Below are positions 53,166 through 62,824 of a stretch of 64,000 nt of DNA, one piece after another. A model generated the notes under the pieces. The model saw only the letters and a program-made list of their open reading frames with translations, was not told where the DNA came from and made no database searches. The stretch's first letter is position 1; the number at the start of each line of letters is the position of its first letter. The translations under genes and the position numbers were made by a program. Source of the DNA: CAUZIZ01 sp965218775 (GTDB taxonomy: Bacteria > Acidobacteriota > UBA6911 > RPQK01 > JAJDTT01); assembly GCA_965218775.1 (NCBI GenBank), contig CBDCLS010000003.1, forward strand, positions 124,001 to 188,000. The letters are read 5' to 3'.

Positions 53166-54806
53166 ATGACAGGTGCAGACGCTGTAGCCAAAATCTTGAA
53201 AGCCGAAGGAATACGTCAGGTCTTCTGCTATCCCACCACTCCAATCCTGGACGCCTTGGCTCGTGCCGATATTCGAGTCATCACCTCCCGGCAGGAGCGG
53301 GTTGCCGGAAACATGGCTGACGGGGTCTCACGCTCTACCAATGGCAAACAGATCGGCACTTTTACCGTGCAGCAGAGCGCCGGGGCGGAGAACGCCTTCG
53401 CCGGAATCGCCCATTCCTACACCGATTCCACACCCGTGCTCTTTCTCCCTGGACATCCGGGAGTAGGCTCGATTGGCAACAGTCCTACTTTCGACAGCTG
53501 CGACAACTATCGTGCCACCACCAAGCTGGCTCAGAAGATTCTCACTCAAGATCAAATCCTGATGAAGCTACGGCAGGCCTTCACGGCTCTGCGTTCCGGG
53601 AGACCCCAGCCGGTTCTGCTGGAGCTGCCCGTCGACCTCTGCAACGCTGCCTACGACGGCGCCCTGGACTACAACTCGGTACCCCCGATCCGTCCGGGCG
53701 CCGATCCGGGAGCCGTGAGGGAGGCAGCCGAGCGGCTGCTCAAGGCCGAGTGCCCCTTGATCTGGGCAGGACAAGGAGTCCTGTACGCCGAAGCCAGCGA
53801 GGAACTGAAGCGCATCGCAGAACTCCTGGGCGCTCCCGTCATGACCACGCTACAAGGAAAGGGAGCCTTCCCCGAAAACCACCCGCTGGCGGCCGGAGTC
53901 GGCGCCTACGTGTCTACCAAGATGGTGAGACATTACCTCGGTGTTTCGGACCTGGTTCTGGCGGTCGGCTCGAGCCTCAGTCGAGCCTCGTTCACTCCGG
54001 TCATGCCCGCGGGGAAGACCCTGATTCATGCCACCATCGATCCCTCGGACATTAACAAGGAATACGCGGCCACGGTCCCGGTCGCCGCCGATGCCAGATT
54101 GTTTCTGGAACAGCTGGCTGAGGAACTCGCTCCGCTCGTGGGGGACCTCCAGAAACAGCTGCGGAGCCAAACAGCCGATAACATCGCCAGGATCCGCGAA
54201 GGCTGGCTGCAGGAGTACGAACCTCTGTTCAGTGACGATTCCAGTCCCATCAACGGGTACCGGATGTTCCGGGAACTGTGGGCGGCCATCGAGCCGGAGC
54301 AGTCCATGCTGACCCATGAATCGGGATCCTCGCGGGATATCCAGTGCGTCTTCTACCAGGCAAAGACACCGCGTAGTTACCTGGGCTGGGGCCAATCCTC
54401 ACAGTTGGGGTTCTCGTTGGGGCTCGCCATGGGTGCCAAGCTTGCGAATCCCGACAAACTGGTGGTCAACGTCATGGGAGATGCATCCGTTGGCATGACC
54501 GGCATGGACTGGGAAACGGCCGCCCGCGAGAACATTCCCATACTCACCGTGGTCAAACACGACTCGATCTTCAGCGGATACGACCGTCACATCCCAGAGT
54601 CAATAAAGCGCTACCAAACCTCGACCCAGAAAGGAGACTACGCAGGCGTTGCCAAGGCCCTGGGTTGTCACTCCGAGAAGGTAGAGCAGGCCTCCGACCT
54701 GAGACCTGCCCTGGAGCGAGGCATCCAGGCCACGAGGGACGGTCAACCGGCGGTCGTGGACGTGATCACGTGTGAGACGCGTAAGCTGTCGAAGGTTTGG
54801 GAATGA
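53166..54806 (+). CDS. Thiamine-diphosphate-dependent enzyme (acetolactate synthase/decarboxylase-like)
   Basis: This encodes 546 residues from ATG 53166; GGGAGG (53154-53159) sits 6 nt before it, whereas ATG 53160 would be too close. Three-domain ThDP layout: catalytic Glu in TSRQERVAGNMADG (about 45), central Rossmann-like domain (about 185-330) and the cofactor motif GDASVGMTGMDWETA. The usual NN that ends this motif is replaced by HD (VVKHDSIF), so metal coordination differs from textbook enzymes. The reaction could be a carboligation or decarboxylation. Confidence 0.87.
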   Translation: MTGADAVAKILKAEGIRQVFCYPTTPILDALARADIRVITSRQERVAGNMADGVSRSTNGKQIGTFTVQQSAGAENAFAGIAHSYTDSTPVLFLPGHPGVGSIGNSPTFDSCDNYRATTKLAQKILTQDQILMKLRQAFTALRSGRPQPVLLELPVDLCNAAYDGALDYNSVPPIRPGADPGAVREAAERLLKAECPLIWAGQGVLYAEASEELKRIAELLGAPVMTTLQGKGAFPENHPLAAGVGAYVSTKMVRHYLGVSDLVLAVGSSLSRASFTPVMPAGKTLIHATIDPSDINKEYAATVPVAADARLFLEQLAEELAPLVGDLQKQLRSQTADNIARIREGWLQEYEPLFSDDSSPINGYRMFRELWAAIEPEQSMLTHESGSSRDIQCVFYQAKTPRSYLGWGQSSQLGFSLGLAMGAKLANPDKLVVNVMGDASVGMTGMDWETAARENIPILTVVKHDSIFSGYDRHIPESIKRYQTSTQKGDYAGVAKALGCHSEKVEQASDLRPALERGIQATRDGQPAVVDVITCETRKLSKVWE

Positions 54807-55005
54807 ACGTAAGAATCGCACGTCACACGTCGGAACGTCCCATGTCCCTTGGCTGGCGTTTCTGGAGATGACCCTCTAGATTCGGGCGGCAACATCGGCC
54901 CTGAGCCTCTCCCCGACACCGTTTCGCGAAAAACGAGTTTGTCCTCCATCAGGATCGAGTTGGTCGAAAGAGACGTGCGACGTTCCGACGTTCAAGACGT
55001 GCGAC

Positions 55006-55389
55006 CTATTCTTCATCCTGAGGCTTCACATCCGGTGGGGCGCCGACGAAGAGCCACCAACAATCCTCATCCGTGTGGTTGTAGACTGAACGCATGGGCT
55101 CCGGCGGGAAGTAGATAGCGGTATTCTCTTCTACCTCATACTCCTCGTTTCCTACCCTCACCATCGCCTTTCCCTTCATCAGGTAGTAGATCTCTGACAT
55201 GGTGAAGTGGCGATAGTGTTCTACGCTGCCACCTGGTTTGAGCTGACCCACCGACATCCGCAGGGTGTCCGGCATTCCGAAGCCCTGGTTGAACGATTTG
55301 TGGACAAGTGTGTCCTGGTCAGGCGCGGCGATATTGGGGAGATCAAGCCACTTCACGGGTTTTCCACCACGGGTCGGGTCTTCACTCAT
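55006..55389 (-). CDS. Cupin-domain protein
   Basis: This encodes 127 residues. Cupin motif 1 is HYRHFTMSEIYYLMKGKAMV (about 58-77) and motif 2 lies in AIYFPPEPMRSVYNHTDED; the metal ligands are H, H, E, and H. Small enzyme or binding protein for an organic acid or sugar. It is 43 bp from the SDR gene upstream on the same strand, so they are probably co-transcribed. Confidence 0.85.
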   Translation of the reverse strand: MSEDPTRGGKPVKWLDLPNIAAPDQDTLVHKSFNQGFGMPDTLRMSVGQLKPGGSVEHYRHFTMSEIYYLMKGKAMVRVGNEEYEVEENTAIYFPPEPMRSVYNHTDEDCWWLFVGAPPDVKPQDEE

Positions 55390-55432
55390 TTGATTCTTCT
55401 CCTTCTTTACTTGTGCTGTTCAGATCCATCTC

Positions 55433-56221
55433 TCACCACGCTAACCAGCCGCCGTCTACACACAGAACCTCTCCGGTGACAAAGGCGGAGGCGTCCGAGG
55501 CCAGATAGACGACGGCCCCTTTGAGATCGTTGCCGGTGCCGGGCCTCCCGAGTGGCGTTCTTCCCGAGAGACCCTCCCAGATATCCCTGGTCTTTTCGAC
55601 TTTCAATCGATTGGTCTGCATCATCCCGGGACTGATCGCATTAACTCGTATCTTGTGCTTCGCCCAATAGGTTGCCAAGGCTCGGGTCATGCTGACAACG
55701 GCCCCCTTGCTGGCAGAGTAGGCTAGATCTTCTCGGGGGACCCCGTCGTCCATGGAATCGGCCAGGGAGAGATCGACGCCTACGTGACCATAAACTGAAG
55801 CGACATTGATAATACAGCCGCCCCCTTCGTCTACCATGACCCGGCCCACCGCCTGGGAACAGAGGAAGGTTCCGGTAGAGTTGACGTCGAATACCCGCTG
55901 CCAGCTTTCAAGTGGACAAGTCAAAGTGGGGGCGTGAACGGAAATACCGGCGTTGTTTACCAAGATGTCGATCCGCGGAAACTCCTCCCGGACCACGTGG
56001 ATCATATGATCAACCTGCTCGGGTTGGCTCACGTCGAGCGGGACCGAAAGGGCCTTCCTTCCCAGCTGCCGAATCCCCTCGGCAGCCTCCTCACCCCGAT
56101 CCGGGTCGAGGTCGGCAACAATCAGGTCGGCTCCCGCCTCAGCCAGTCCCCGGGCCATGTCGCGCCCCAAACCGCTACCCGCTCCTGTTACAATCGCAAG
56201 TTTTCCGCTGAGGTCGAACAC
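55433..56221 (-). CDS. Short-chain dehydrogenase/reductase (gluconate 5-dehydrogenase-like)
   Basis: This encodes 262 residues. TGAGSGLG (about 12-19), NNAGIS, catalytic Ser in NVASVYG, the YSASK active site (about 167-171) and the closing FVTGEVLCVDGGW segment are complete. Likely NAD(P)-dependent oxidation of a sugar acid. Divergent from the class III aminotransferase gene and followed by the cupin gene. Confidence 0.9.
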   Translation of the reverse strand: MFDLSGKLAIVTGAGSGLGRDMARGLAEAGADLIVADLDPDRGEEAAEGIRQLGRKALSVPLDVSQPEQVDHMIHVVREEFPRIDILVNNAGISVHAPTLTCPLESWQRVFDVNSTGTFLCSQAVGRVMVDEGGGCIINVASVYGHVGVDLSLADSMDDGVPREDLAYSASKGAVVSMTRALATYWAKHKIRVNAISPGMMQTNRLKVEKTRDIWEGLSGRTPLGRPGTGNDLKGAVVYLASDASAFVTGEVLCVDGGWLAW

Positions 56222-56381
56222 CCTCCATCGCCCTCCCTAGCTGCGGGCCAAGTCTACCATCAGCCCATCAGGCGAAACAGTCGTACACCCACCTCTGCCG
56301 TCCTTGACAAGAGCCGCGGGCGAACACCATCATGAACCTGCTCTATTTGCCTTTCTAACAACATCTTGGGATGGAGATCAC

Positions 56382-57725
56382 ATGACCTTAGCTGACCTGG
56401 GCCAACGAATCGAGAATGAGTATCGCTCTCGTACTCCAAAGTCTAAGGCGCTCTTCCGAGAAGCCGACGCCTACCTACCCGGTGGGGACACCCGAACCGG
56501 CACGAGTTTTCGACCCTACCCCACCTACTTCACCCACGGCGAAGGGAGCTACCTGCACGACGTTGACGGTAACGAGGTCCTGGACTTCACCAACAACGCA
56601 ACTTCCCTTATCCACGGCCATGCCCATCCGGAGATCGTCAAGGTCCTCGAGCACCAGTTGGCATGCGGTACCGGTTGGTCGGCACCCAATAGCCATCAGG
56701 TACATCTCGCCCAGATCCTGTGTCAGCGCGTGCCTTCCCTGGAGCGCGTACGGTTCTGCAACTCGGGGACGGAAGCCAACATGCAGGCCATCAAGGCTGC
56801 CCGGGCCTTCACGGGTCGCGACAGAATTCTCATGATGGACGGGGCCTACCATGGCAGTTATGAGGACACCGAATTCGAAGGGGCGGATTCGGCGCTTCCG
56901 CATCCGAGACTTCTTGGGATCCCTGTGAATGCAGCGGAAAACGTCCTAGTTGCTCCCTACGACGACGCTGCGGCCGCCGAACGACTGGTCGAGCGACATC
57001 AGAGCGATCTGGCCGCCGTCATCGTGAACCCTGTGTTCACCCAGGGTAGATTGGGACTGCCGTCGGAAGGCTATCTGGGTTCGCTGAGAGAACTGACCCG
57101 ATCCCGCGACGTCCTGCTCATCTTCGACGAAGTGATCACTTTCCGAATGGCGCCGGGAGGAGCACAGGACCACTTTGGCGTCACTCCGGACCTGACGGCC
57201 CTTGGCAAAATCATCGGGGGAGGACTCCCGGTGGGCGCTTTTGGGGGAAGAGCCGATATCATGGCACTCTTCGCGGATAAACAGCCACCTTCGATCACCC
57301 ACGCCGGAACCTTCAACGGCAATCCTCTCACCCTGGCGGCTGGAATCGCCTCGCTGGAACTCCTCACAGAGGAAGCTTACGAACGCTTGGCCAGACTCGG
57401 CAGCCGGCTGCAGCAACAGATTCAAGAGATCTCCACGGATCTGGGGCTGCCGTTCGAGGTGAATCGGATGGTGTCTCTGGTAAGCCCCGATCTTCCTCAG
57501 GCAACGAGCCCCGATCCAGCTCATCGAGCAATGGCCGAAGAGCTCCGGCGCCTGCTCAACCTGGCCCTACTCAATCGGGGCATCAAGGCCGATAGCAATC
57601 TCGCGATCTCCACCGTCATGACGGAAGTAGAATTGGAGCGGCTGACAGACACCCTCCGAGATGTCCTGGCTGAGTTCGCTCCCGCCATGGAGTCGTTCAA
57701 GAGCGTCCCAGTCTCGACGAGTTAG
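56382..57725 (+). CDS. Class III PLP aminotransferase, glutamate-1-semialdehyde aminomutase-like
   Basis: This encodes 447 residues from ATG 56382 (GGGATGGAG upstream). YLPGGDTRTGTSFRPYP, FCNSGTEANMQAIKAARAFTGR, DGAYHGSYED, LIFDEVITFRM and the PLP lysine in LGKIIGGGLPVGAFGG (about 270-285) are typical of HemL-related enzymes. Its position in a catabolic cluster argues for an amino-sugar or amino-acid role rather than tetrapyrrole synthesis. It precedes the PTE-type gene by 55 bp. Confidence 0.9.
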   Translation: MTLADLGQRIENEYRSRTPKSKALFREADAYLPGGDTRTGTSFRPYPTYFTHGEGSYLHDVDGNEVLDFTNNATSLIHGHAHPEIVKVLEHQLACGTGWSAPNSHQVHLAQILCQRVPSLERVRFCNSGTEANMQAIKAARAFTGRDRILMMDGAYHGSYEDTEFEGADSALPHPRLLGIPVNAAENVLVAPYDDAAAAERLVERHQSDLAAVIVNPVFTQGRLGLPSEGYLGSLRELTRSRDVLLIFDEVITFRMAPGGAQDHFGVTPDLTALGKIIGGGLPVGAFGGRADIMALFADKQPPSITHAGTFNGNPLTLAAGIASLELLTEEAYERLARLGSRLQQQIQEISTDLGLPFEVNRMVSLVSPDLPQATSPDPAHRAMAEELRRLLNLALLNRGIKADSNLAISTVMTEVELERLTDTLRDVLAEFAPAMESFKSVPVSTS

Positions 57726-57780
57726 ACTGAAGCGAAGTTGACTGCGACCTGATTCACGCCCATCCCAGAGGACAACCCAC

Positions 57781-58716
57781 ATGCCAATCCAGACCGTTCT
57801 TGGACTCATTGCACCCGAAGATCTGGGCTCAACCCTGATGCACGAGCACACCCTGGTCGACATCTGGGAGTGGGGAGGGCGTCTCGGATACGACTCCATC
57901 GTGGACGACGAGGAGCTCCTGATAGAAGAGCTGGCTCAATACCATGATGCTGGTGGCTCGGCGCTGGTTGACGTGACGCCGATTGGGCTTCGGCGAAACC
58001 CCTCCGGAATGAAGCGGATATCCGAGGCAACCGGACTTCATATCATCATGGGATGCGGTTGGTACCGAGAGCGGGTCTATCCTGCCTACGTCTATGAGCT
58101 GAGCACCAATCAACTGGCCGATCTGGTGATCAAGGAGTTCGCTGATGGAGTCGAGGGAACCGGCATCAAGCCCGGAGTCATCGGTGAGATCGGCACCGAA
58201 AGATTCCACGTCACACCTGCCGAGGAGCGCGTCTTCAGGGCCTGCGCCCGTGCCCAGCGCCAGACCGGCGCGACCGTGACGACCCACACAACCCACTTCG
58301 GCGATCTCGGCCTGGATCAGGTAGCCCTACTGACTGAAGAGGGCGTCCCCTCCGATCGGATCATCGTTGGACACCTGGGCGAGCGTCGAGGAGTGGAAAC
58401 AGAGCTCGCCATCGCCGAAAAGGGGGTGTATGTCGAGATCGACCACGTGGGCCGCTCTCCCAGAGCCGGCACCCAGCCCGAAGACCAGCGAGCCCGAAAT
58501 GTAGTGGATCTGGTTCGAGCGGGTTACCTCGAAAGGGTCCTGATCTCCATGGACATCTGCTCCAACAGCCTCCTTCACTGGAACGGAGGCCATGGATTCG
58601 ACTACCTTTTAAACGCCTTCGTTCCCCTGCTCCAAGAGCAGGGGCTAACAGATGCAGAGATCAACATGATTTTGGTGGAGAACCCGCGTCGTGTCCTCGA
58701 CTTTCCTGCAGAATAG
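57781..58716 (+). CDS. Phosphotriesterase-family metal hydrolase (lactonase-like)
   Basis: This encodes 311 residues. Binuclear metal ligands are visible in order: HEH (about 21-23), a bridging carboxylate within VIGEIGTER (about 139-147), His in TTHTTHFG, His in VGHLGE and Asp in ISMDICSN (about 257-264). A Glu at the bridging position is found in the E. coli PHP-type subgroup rather than the carbamylated Lys of true phosphotriesterases. Lactone or ester hydrolysis is a reasonable guess. Confidence 0.88.
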   Translation: MPIQTVLGLIAPEDLGSTLMHEHTLVDIWEWGGRLGYDSIVDDEELLIEELAQYHDAGGSALVDVTPIGLRRNPSGMKRISEATGLHIIMGCGWYRERVYPAYVYELSTNQLADLVIKEFADGVEGTGIKPGVIGEIGTERFHVTPAEERVFRACARAQRQTGATVTTHTTHFGDLGLDQVALLTEEGVPSDRIIVGHLGERRGVETELAIAEKGVYVEIDHVGRSPRAGTQPEDQRARNVVDLVRAGYLERVLISMDICSNSLLHWNGGHGFDYLLNAFVPLLQEQGLTDAEINMILVENPRRVLDFPAE

Positions 58717-58729
58717 CCGCTTGGCGCGC

Positions 58730-59548
58730 TTACCCGGCAGGGGTAGACCTGACCATCTCGGCTATCTTCCTGTAGTCAGCGATATGAGCCGCCATGGCCT
58801 CTTCGGTGTTTCCGTGGATTGGCTTTTCTACGTACTCGAAGTGGTGATAGGGGTCTCTGCCGCGGCCCAGAATCGCCGGGAACTGGTAGCCCGTCTGTTT
58901 GACGCGGGGAGTGACCATCCGGATTGCAAACCCGATACGACTGGAGTCCGACGAGTTCGCGTTCGATCCATGGATGATGTTGACATGATGTAGGGAGGCC
59001 TCACCGGCTTTCAGAATCACGTCCACGGCCTCAGATTCATCAACCTCCACCTCTACCACTTGTCCCCGGCTGAGGAGGTTATCCTCGGCGTGAGTCTCTA
59101 AGTGGTTCAGGATCGGCTGGGTGTGCGAGCCCGGAACGATCCTCATGCAGCCGTTCTCTACGGTACTTTCGCTCAGGGCAAGCCAAGCGGTCGTCACCTC
59201 CGATAAGTCCAGCCCCCAGTAGGTTGCGTCCTGGTGCCAGGATACATATCCGGGATCATGGGAAGGTTTGGTAAAAAAGGAGGCTGACCAGACGACCACA
59301 TCGGGTCCCAGCACGTCCTCGACCAGATCCAGGACTCGGGGATGGGTAACCAGGTCGTATGCCCAGTCGTAGTAGAGGTGTGCCTGAGTCAGCTGCGACG
59401 GCCGAGCCCTATCTTTCATGAGCTCTTCCAACTCTTCATAGAGACCGAGGTAATGGCTCAACTCGGCATCGGAAAGGATCCGAGCCGGGAAAACGACCCC
59501 TTCGTCTCGATAGGACTCCACCTGTTGCTGCGACAGAACCTTTCCCAC
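58730..59548 (-). CDS. Phytanoyl-CoA dioxygenase (PhyH) family protein
   Basis: This encodes 272 residues. Facial triad: H-x-D in SWHQDATYW (about 105) and the distal His in HHVNIIHGSNANSS (about 200), with the 2-oxoglutarate Arg in RIGFAIRM. A non-heme iron oxygenase that hydroxylates small organic substrates; not necessarily phytanoyl-CoA. Convergent with the phosphotriesterase-family gene. Confidence 0.9.
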   Translation of the reverse strand: MGKVLSQQQVESYRDEGVVFPARILSDAELSHYLGLYEELEELMKDRARPSQLTQAHLYYDWAYDLVTHPRVLDLVEDVLGPDVVVWSASFFTKPSHDPGYVSWHQDATYWGLDLSEVTTAWLALSESTVENGCMRIVPGSHTQPILNHLETHAEDNLLSRGQVVEVEVDESEAVDVILKAGEASLHHVNIIHGSNANSSDSSRIGFAIRMVTPRVKQTGYQFPAILGRGRDPYHHFEYVEKPIHGNTEEAMAAHIADYRKIAEMVRSTPAG

Positions 59549-59805
59549 GGATTCACCTCAAACGCTGAGTTGATACATGGTTTTGACAGTGGCTGATTCT
59601 CCCACGAAGCCGAGGGCAGAGCAAATTCGCGGTAATTCCGATAGGCCATGGAAGCCCGAAGCGCAAGCGAGGGGTTGGGCGGCTGCGAGATAGCTATCGG
59701 AATGATCCAGCTACAGCCCATCCCGGGTTGTGATAAAACACAGGAATCGGATTGGGGAGGCATCTTCCGGGCTTGGTGCGCTGATATGATGGTTAGGAGG
59801 CAGGG

Positions 59806-60951
59806 ATGAAGACGATCGGTACGCTAGTGGCAGTCGTTTGTCTGACGTGGTCCGCAATGCTCGCACAGGCCTTCAAAGGTGTCATTCCATCCCAAGGCAT
59901 GGTATTTCCCGAGATCGTGGTGGGAGGAACCAGTGAATCCGAGATCAACCTATTGGCCCAGGGGGCCGATGATTCGGAGGGGGATGTCAGGATCTATGCC
60001 CAGGACGGCCAGCCTTTACCCGTCCTGGTCAACGGGTCGGAGCCCATGTCAGAGTTCACCTACTCCCTGACTAGTGGATCGTCAGCCACGTTTGTGCTCA
60101 CCTCAGATAGCGAGGCCCTGACTGTGGGCTTCGCTGTGGTATCCCAGAACAGGGCAGCCGATCAAACTACGGAAGGAGCAAGCCAGAACCGAACCAGGGA
60201 AAAGAGCGGCGCTATCAGCGGGCAGGTGACCTTCCGCCTCCGCAGCGGGCAGGATCTGTTGGCTCAGGTAGCCGCACTGCCTGCCCAGGAGCTGTCCCGG
60301 GCGCGGTTGATGTTCAATAACACCGGCGGTAACCGAACGGCGCTTGCCGTCGCCTCGCTGCAGGAAAATAATCTCTCGATCTCTCTACACGACGAAAGCG
60401 GCCAGGAACTAGAGATGAAGCAGGAGGCCTTCGACAACATGACGCAAAAGGCGCTCTTTGTAGATGAGCTCTTCCCTAGTTCGGCAGGATCGAGGGGATC
60501 GCTACGGATCAATGCAACGGAGCCCTTTTTTGGACTTTCGCTCGATCAGAACGGTCTACTCCTCTCAAGTGGAGGCCTTTTCCCAGGGGTCATCGAACGA
60601 GAAATCACAGTCGATCTGGGCTTCGCTGTGCTTCGTGGAACTCTCCGGCTGATTCAGAATGGTCCTCTGTTGACCGGAACCATCCGCTTGTGGGACGCCA
60701 CTACCGGAGAAGGACCAATCGAACCGGTTAGTGGTGTTTTCTTCGGAGCTGCCGGAACGGAGCAGTACTTCCTACAGCTCTCCTGGGGCGCTGGGATCAC
60801 TCAACTTCTGATCTCCGATAACATGGATCGGAACCTGGAGGGCCAAACCATCGGCATCGTCAAGAGCGTCATCTCGACCGGCTTCAGCATCGGCGCCACC
60901 TTCGCTACTGGGCTCTTTCAGTTTTCCAAGAAAGACAGCGCCCAATTCTGA
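59806..60951 (+). CDS. Exported surface protein of unknown function
   Basis: This encodes 381 residues. Signal peptide (MKTIGTLVAVVCLTWSAMLAQA), then beta-rich repeats of the type VVGGTSESEINLLAQGADDS and ARLMFNNTGGNRTALAVASL, similar in style to the C-terminal region of the sugar dehydrogenase at 5464-7362. No catalytic residues stand out. Likely an extracytoplasmic binding or surface protein. GGAGGCAGGG lies before the ATG. Confidence 0.75.
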   Translation: MKTIGTLVAVVCLTWSAMLAQAFKGVIPSQGMVFPEIVVGGTSESEINLLAQGADDSEGDVRIYAQDGQPLPVLVNGSEPMSEFTYSLTSGSSATFVLTSDSEALTVGFAVVSQNRAADQTTEGASQNRTREKSGAISGQVTFRLRSGQDLLAQVAALPAQELSRARLMFNNTGGNRTALAVASLQENNLSISLHDESGQELEMKQEAFDNMTQKALFVDELFPSSAGSRGSLRINATEPFFGLSLDQNGLLLSSGGLFPGVIEREITVDLGFAVLRGTLRLIQNGPLLTGTIRLWDATTGEGPIEPVSGVFFGAAGTEQYFLQLSWGAGITQLLISDNMDRNLEGQTIGIVKSVISTGFSIGATFATGLFQFSKKDSAQF

Positions 60952-60989
60952 CTTCGTCAAGGTCGGTTGGATCTGGCCGAAGTCCTCTG

Positions 60990-62150
60990 TCACTCGAGGG
61001 ACAAAACACCCTTGATGTAATCCTGTTTCCGCGAATCCCGCTCGAAGGCGTGCCTTATGTTCTCTAGAGCCGCATATTGATGGCTGATCAGCGAGCCGAC
61101 CTCGATCTGACCTGATTGAATCAGCTGAACAGCCCTTTGAGTGGTTTCCGGCTGACCGGTATGCGTGTCAATTCGTCCCGACGCTCCCACCGAAACCACC
61201 AGCGTGGGCTCCAGGAAGAGCAGGCGGTTGAGCACACTCAAGTCCGTCCCCTCGTGGCCGTGGCCGTAGAGCACGACCGTTGCCTGCTTGCGCAGCACCG
61301 CTGGAATCGTTTGGAACACGACTCCGCTGCCGGTGGCCTCGATCAGAAACTGGATCATGCGTCCCTCAGTTAACTCTCGAACCGCTTCCGTCAGGTCCGT
61401 CTGTGCCGGGTTCACCGGAGTTCCTCCGAATCGCTCGACCAGCATCAGTTTCTCCTCGACCCGATCGGCAACCAGAATCTGCCCCTCGAACTTCTGAGCC
61501 TTTCGGAGATACTGGAGAAAGAGCAAGCCTGCAGGACCGGCTCCCAGAACAAGAATGCTTTGGATCGTCTCAGATCGACCAGCCTTGCCAGGAAACACGT
61601 ATCGCGCCGGCACTCTTGTGGCCCGATCGATTGAGTGAATAATACAACCGAGGGGTTCGGAAAGAGCCGTCTCTCGAAAGGTGAGTTCTTCGGAAACCGG
61701 AATGCAGTTGACGGCTGGCATTGTCACCAGCTCTTGCATGGCTCCTGCCAGTCCGGTAATTCCCCTCTCCTGGTAGTTCTGACACTGATGGGAGTCCGCA
61801 CTACGACAGTACTCACAGACCGGCGAGACCCGCTGACTGTAGCAGTTCAGGCCCTGGTCGACAGCTACACGGTCCCCCGGTTTCAGCCCCTCGACCCGCG
61901 TCCCCACTTCCTGGACCGTTCCACAGAATTCATGGCCCAGAATCTGAGGCTGGATGGAGAGTGGAATAGGCCGCCCCTGAGCATCCGAGTTATAGTTCGC
62001 CCCACCGCTGTAGATGTGGAAATCGGTGCCACAGACGCCAACTGCACCGACCTGAATAAGGACCTCGTGTTCCTCCGGAACAGGCTCGGGAACATCCCTC
62101 AAAACCAACCGCTCAGGGCCTTCGAGCTGCAGAGCTTTCATGGACCACAT
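60990..62150 (-). CDS. Zinc-dependent alcohol dehydrogenase (threonine/sorbitol dehydrogenase-like)
   Basis: This encodes about 386 residues from ATG 62150 (ATG 62141 also possible); a longer frame to 62258 looks non-coding. Catalytic zinc motif GVCGTDFHIY and GHEFCGTVQEVG, structural zinc cysteines around VCEYCRSADSHQCQNY (one position differs from canonical Cys spacing) and the Rossmann motif VLGAGPAGLLFLQ. Oxidises a polyol or hydroxy acid with NAD(P). Divergent from the frameshifted gene at 62222. Confidence 0.9.
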   Translation of the reverse strand: MWSMKALQLEGPERLVLRDVPEPVPEEHEVLIQVGAVGVCGTDFHIYSGGANYNSDAQGRPIPLSIQPQILGHEFCGTVQEVGTRVEGLKPGDRVAVDQGLNCYSQRVSPVCEYCRSADSHQCQNYQERGITGLAGAMQELVTMPAVNCIPVSEELTFRETALSEPLGCIIHSIDRATRVPARYVFPGKAGRSETIQSILVLGAGPAGLLFLQYLRKAQKFEGQILVADRVEEKLMLVERFGGTPVNPAQTDLTEAVRELTEGRMIQFLIEATGSGVVFQTIPAVLRKQATVVLYGHGHEGTDLSVLNRLLFLEPTLVVSVGASGRIDTHTGQPETTQRAVQLIQSGQIEVGSLISHQYAALENIRHAFERDSRKQDYIKGVLSLE

Positions 62151-62221
62151 GGTAACATCTAATCGGGCTTTCCTCTGAGACAACGGGGGCGAATTAGGGA
62201 AGCAAGATGGAGGACAGGGGA

Positions 62222-62768
62222 ATGAGGCTCGGACGAACAATTGGAGCTGGCGTCGCATTACTTCTGGTCACTCAAACCTGTTGGGTCCACTCCGGCTCCT
62301 GGAAGGATGCGAGGATCGACAGGGGCCGAGAGCAGGAGATCCGGAAGATTTGCGATTTCGTGATCGCACACATACGAAATCGACGCTACCATCCTCCGAT
62401 GGCCCGGCATCCTGAGTCGGTCTACTATCGGGCAACCGTGGCAGCCACTCTCTCGCTGGCGGGCAAACTACTCCAGGAGAAACGCTACATCGAGACAGCA
62501 AGCACCATGCTCGACCAGGTTCTGGAGGAGCGGCTGGATTCGATGTGGCCGGTCTCACTGGGAAGAGTAGGAGGCCCACCCCGCCGAAGAGAGGGTATAC
62601 ACCGGCACTCCACTCTATCAACACCTCAGCACCTGGATGGATAACATGCGCCGTCCGGACGGGGGATGCCACAGTTTTCAATCCATCGCCAACGGAAAGC
62701 CGTATGCGTTGGGCACGCTGGCTCACACGCTTCAGCTATGGTGGCTGCTCGGTGGCTTTCTCTATTAG
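62222..62768 (+). pseudogene. Exported protein gene with a single-base frameshift
   Basis: From ATG 62222 (GGAGGACAGGGGA upstream) the frame encodes a signal peptide and an alpha-helical domain (YYRATVAATLSLAGKLLQEK...) up to about 62570. There the sensible sequence moves to another frame: GRV then EAHPAEERVYTGTPLYQHLS, ending SIANGKPYALGTLAHTLQLW and a TAG at 62766-62768. One extra G in the run near 62570-62572 would explain it. Joined, it is about 181 residues. This may be a real disruption or an assembly error. Function unknown. Confidence 0.6.
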
Positions 62769-62824
62769 CCCGGGACTGATATCGTCGTTTCTGGAAGTCG
62801 ACTATTCCGGCCGAGGAGATTGAC

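Noticed and set aside
62626..62823. UGA or stop in the 62.2-62.8 kb gene as another selenocysteine site
   Set aside because: The break there is a change of reading frame, not a single in-frame UGA within one frame.
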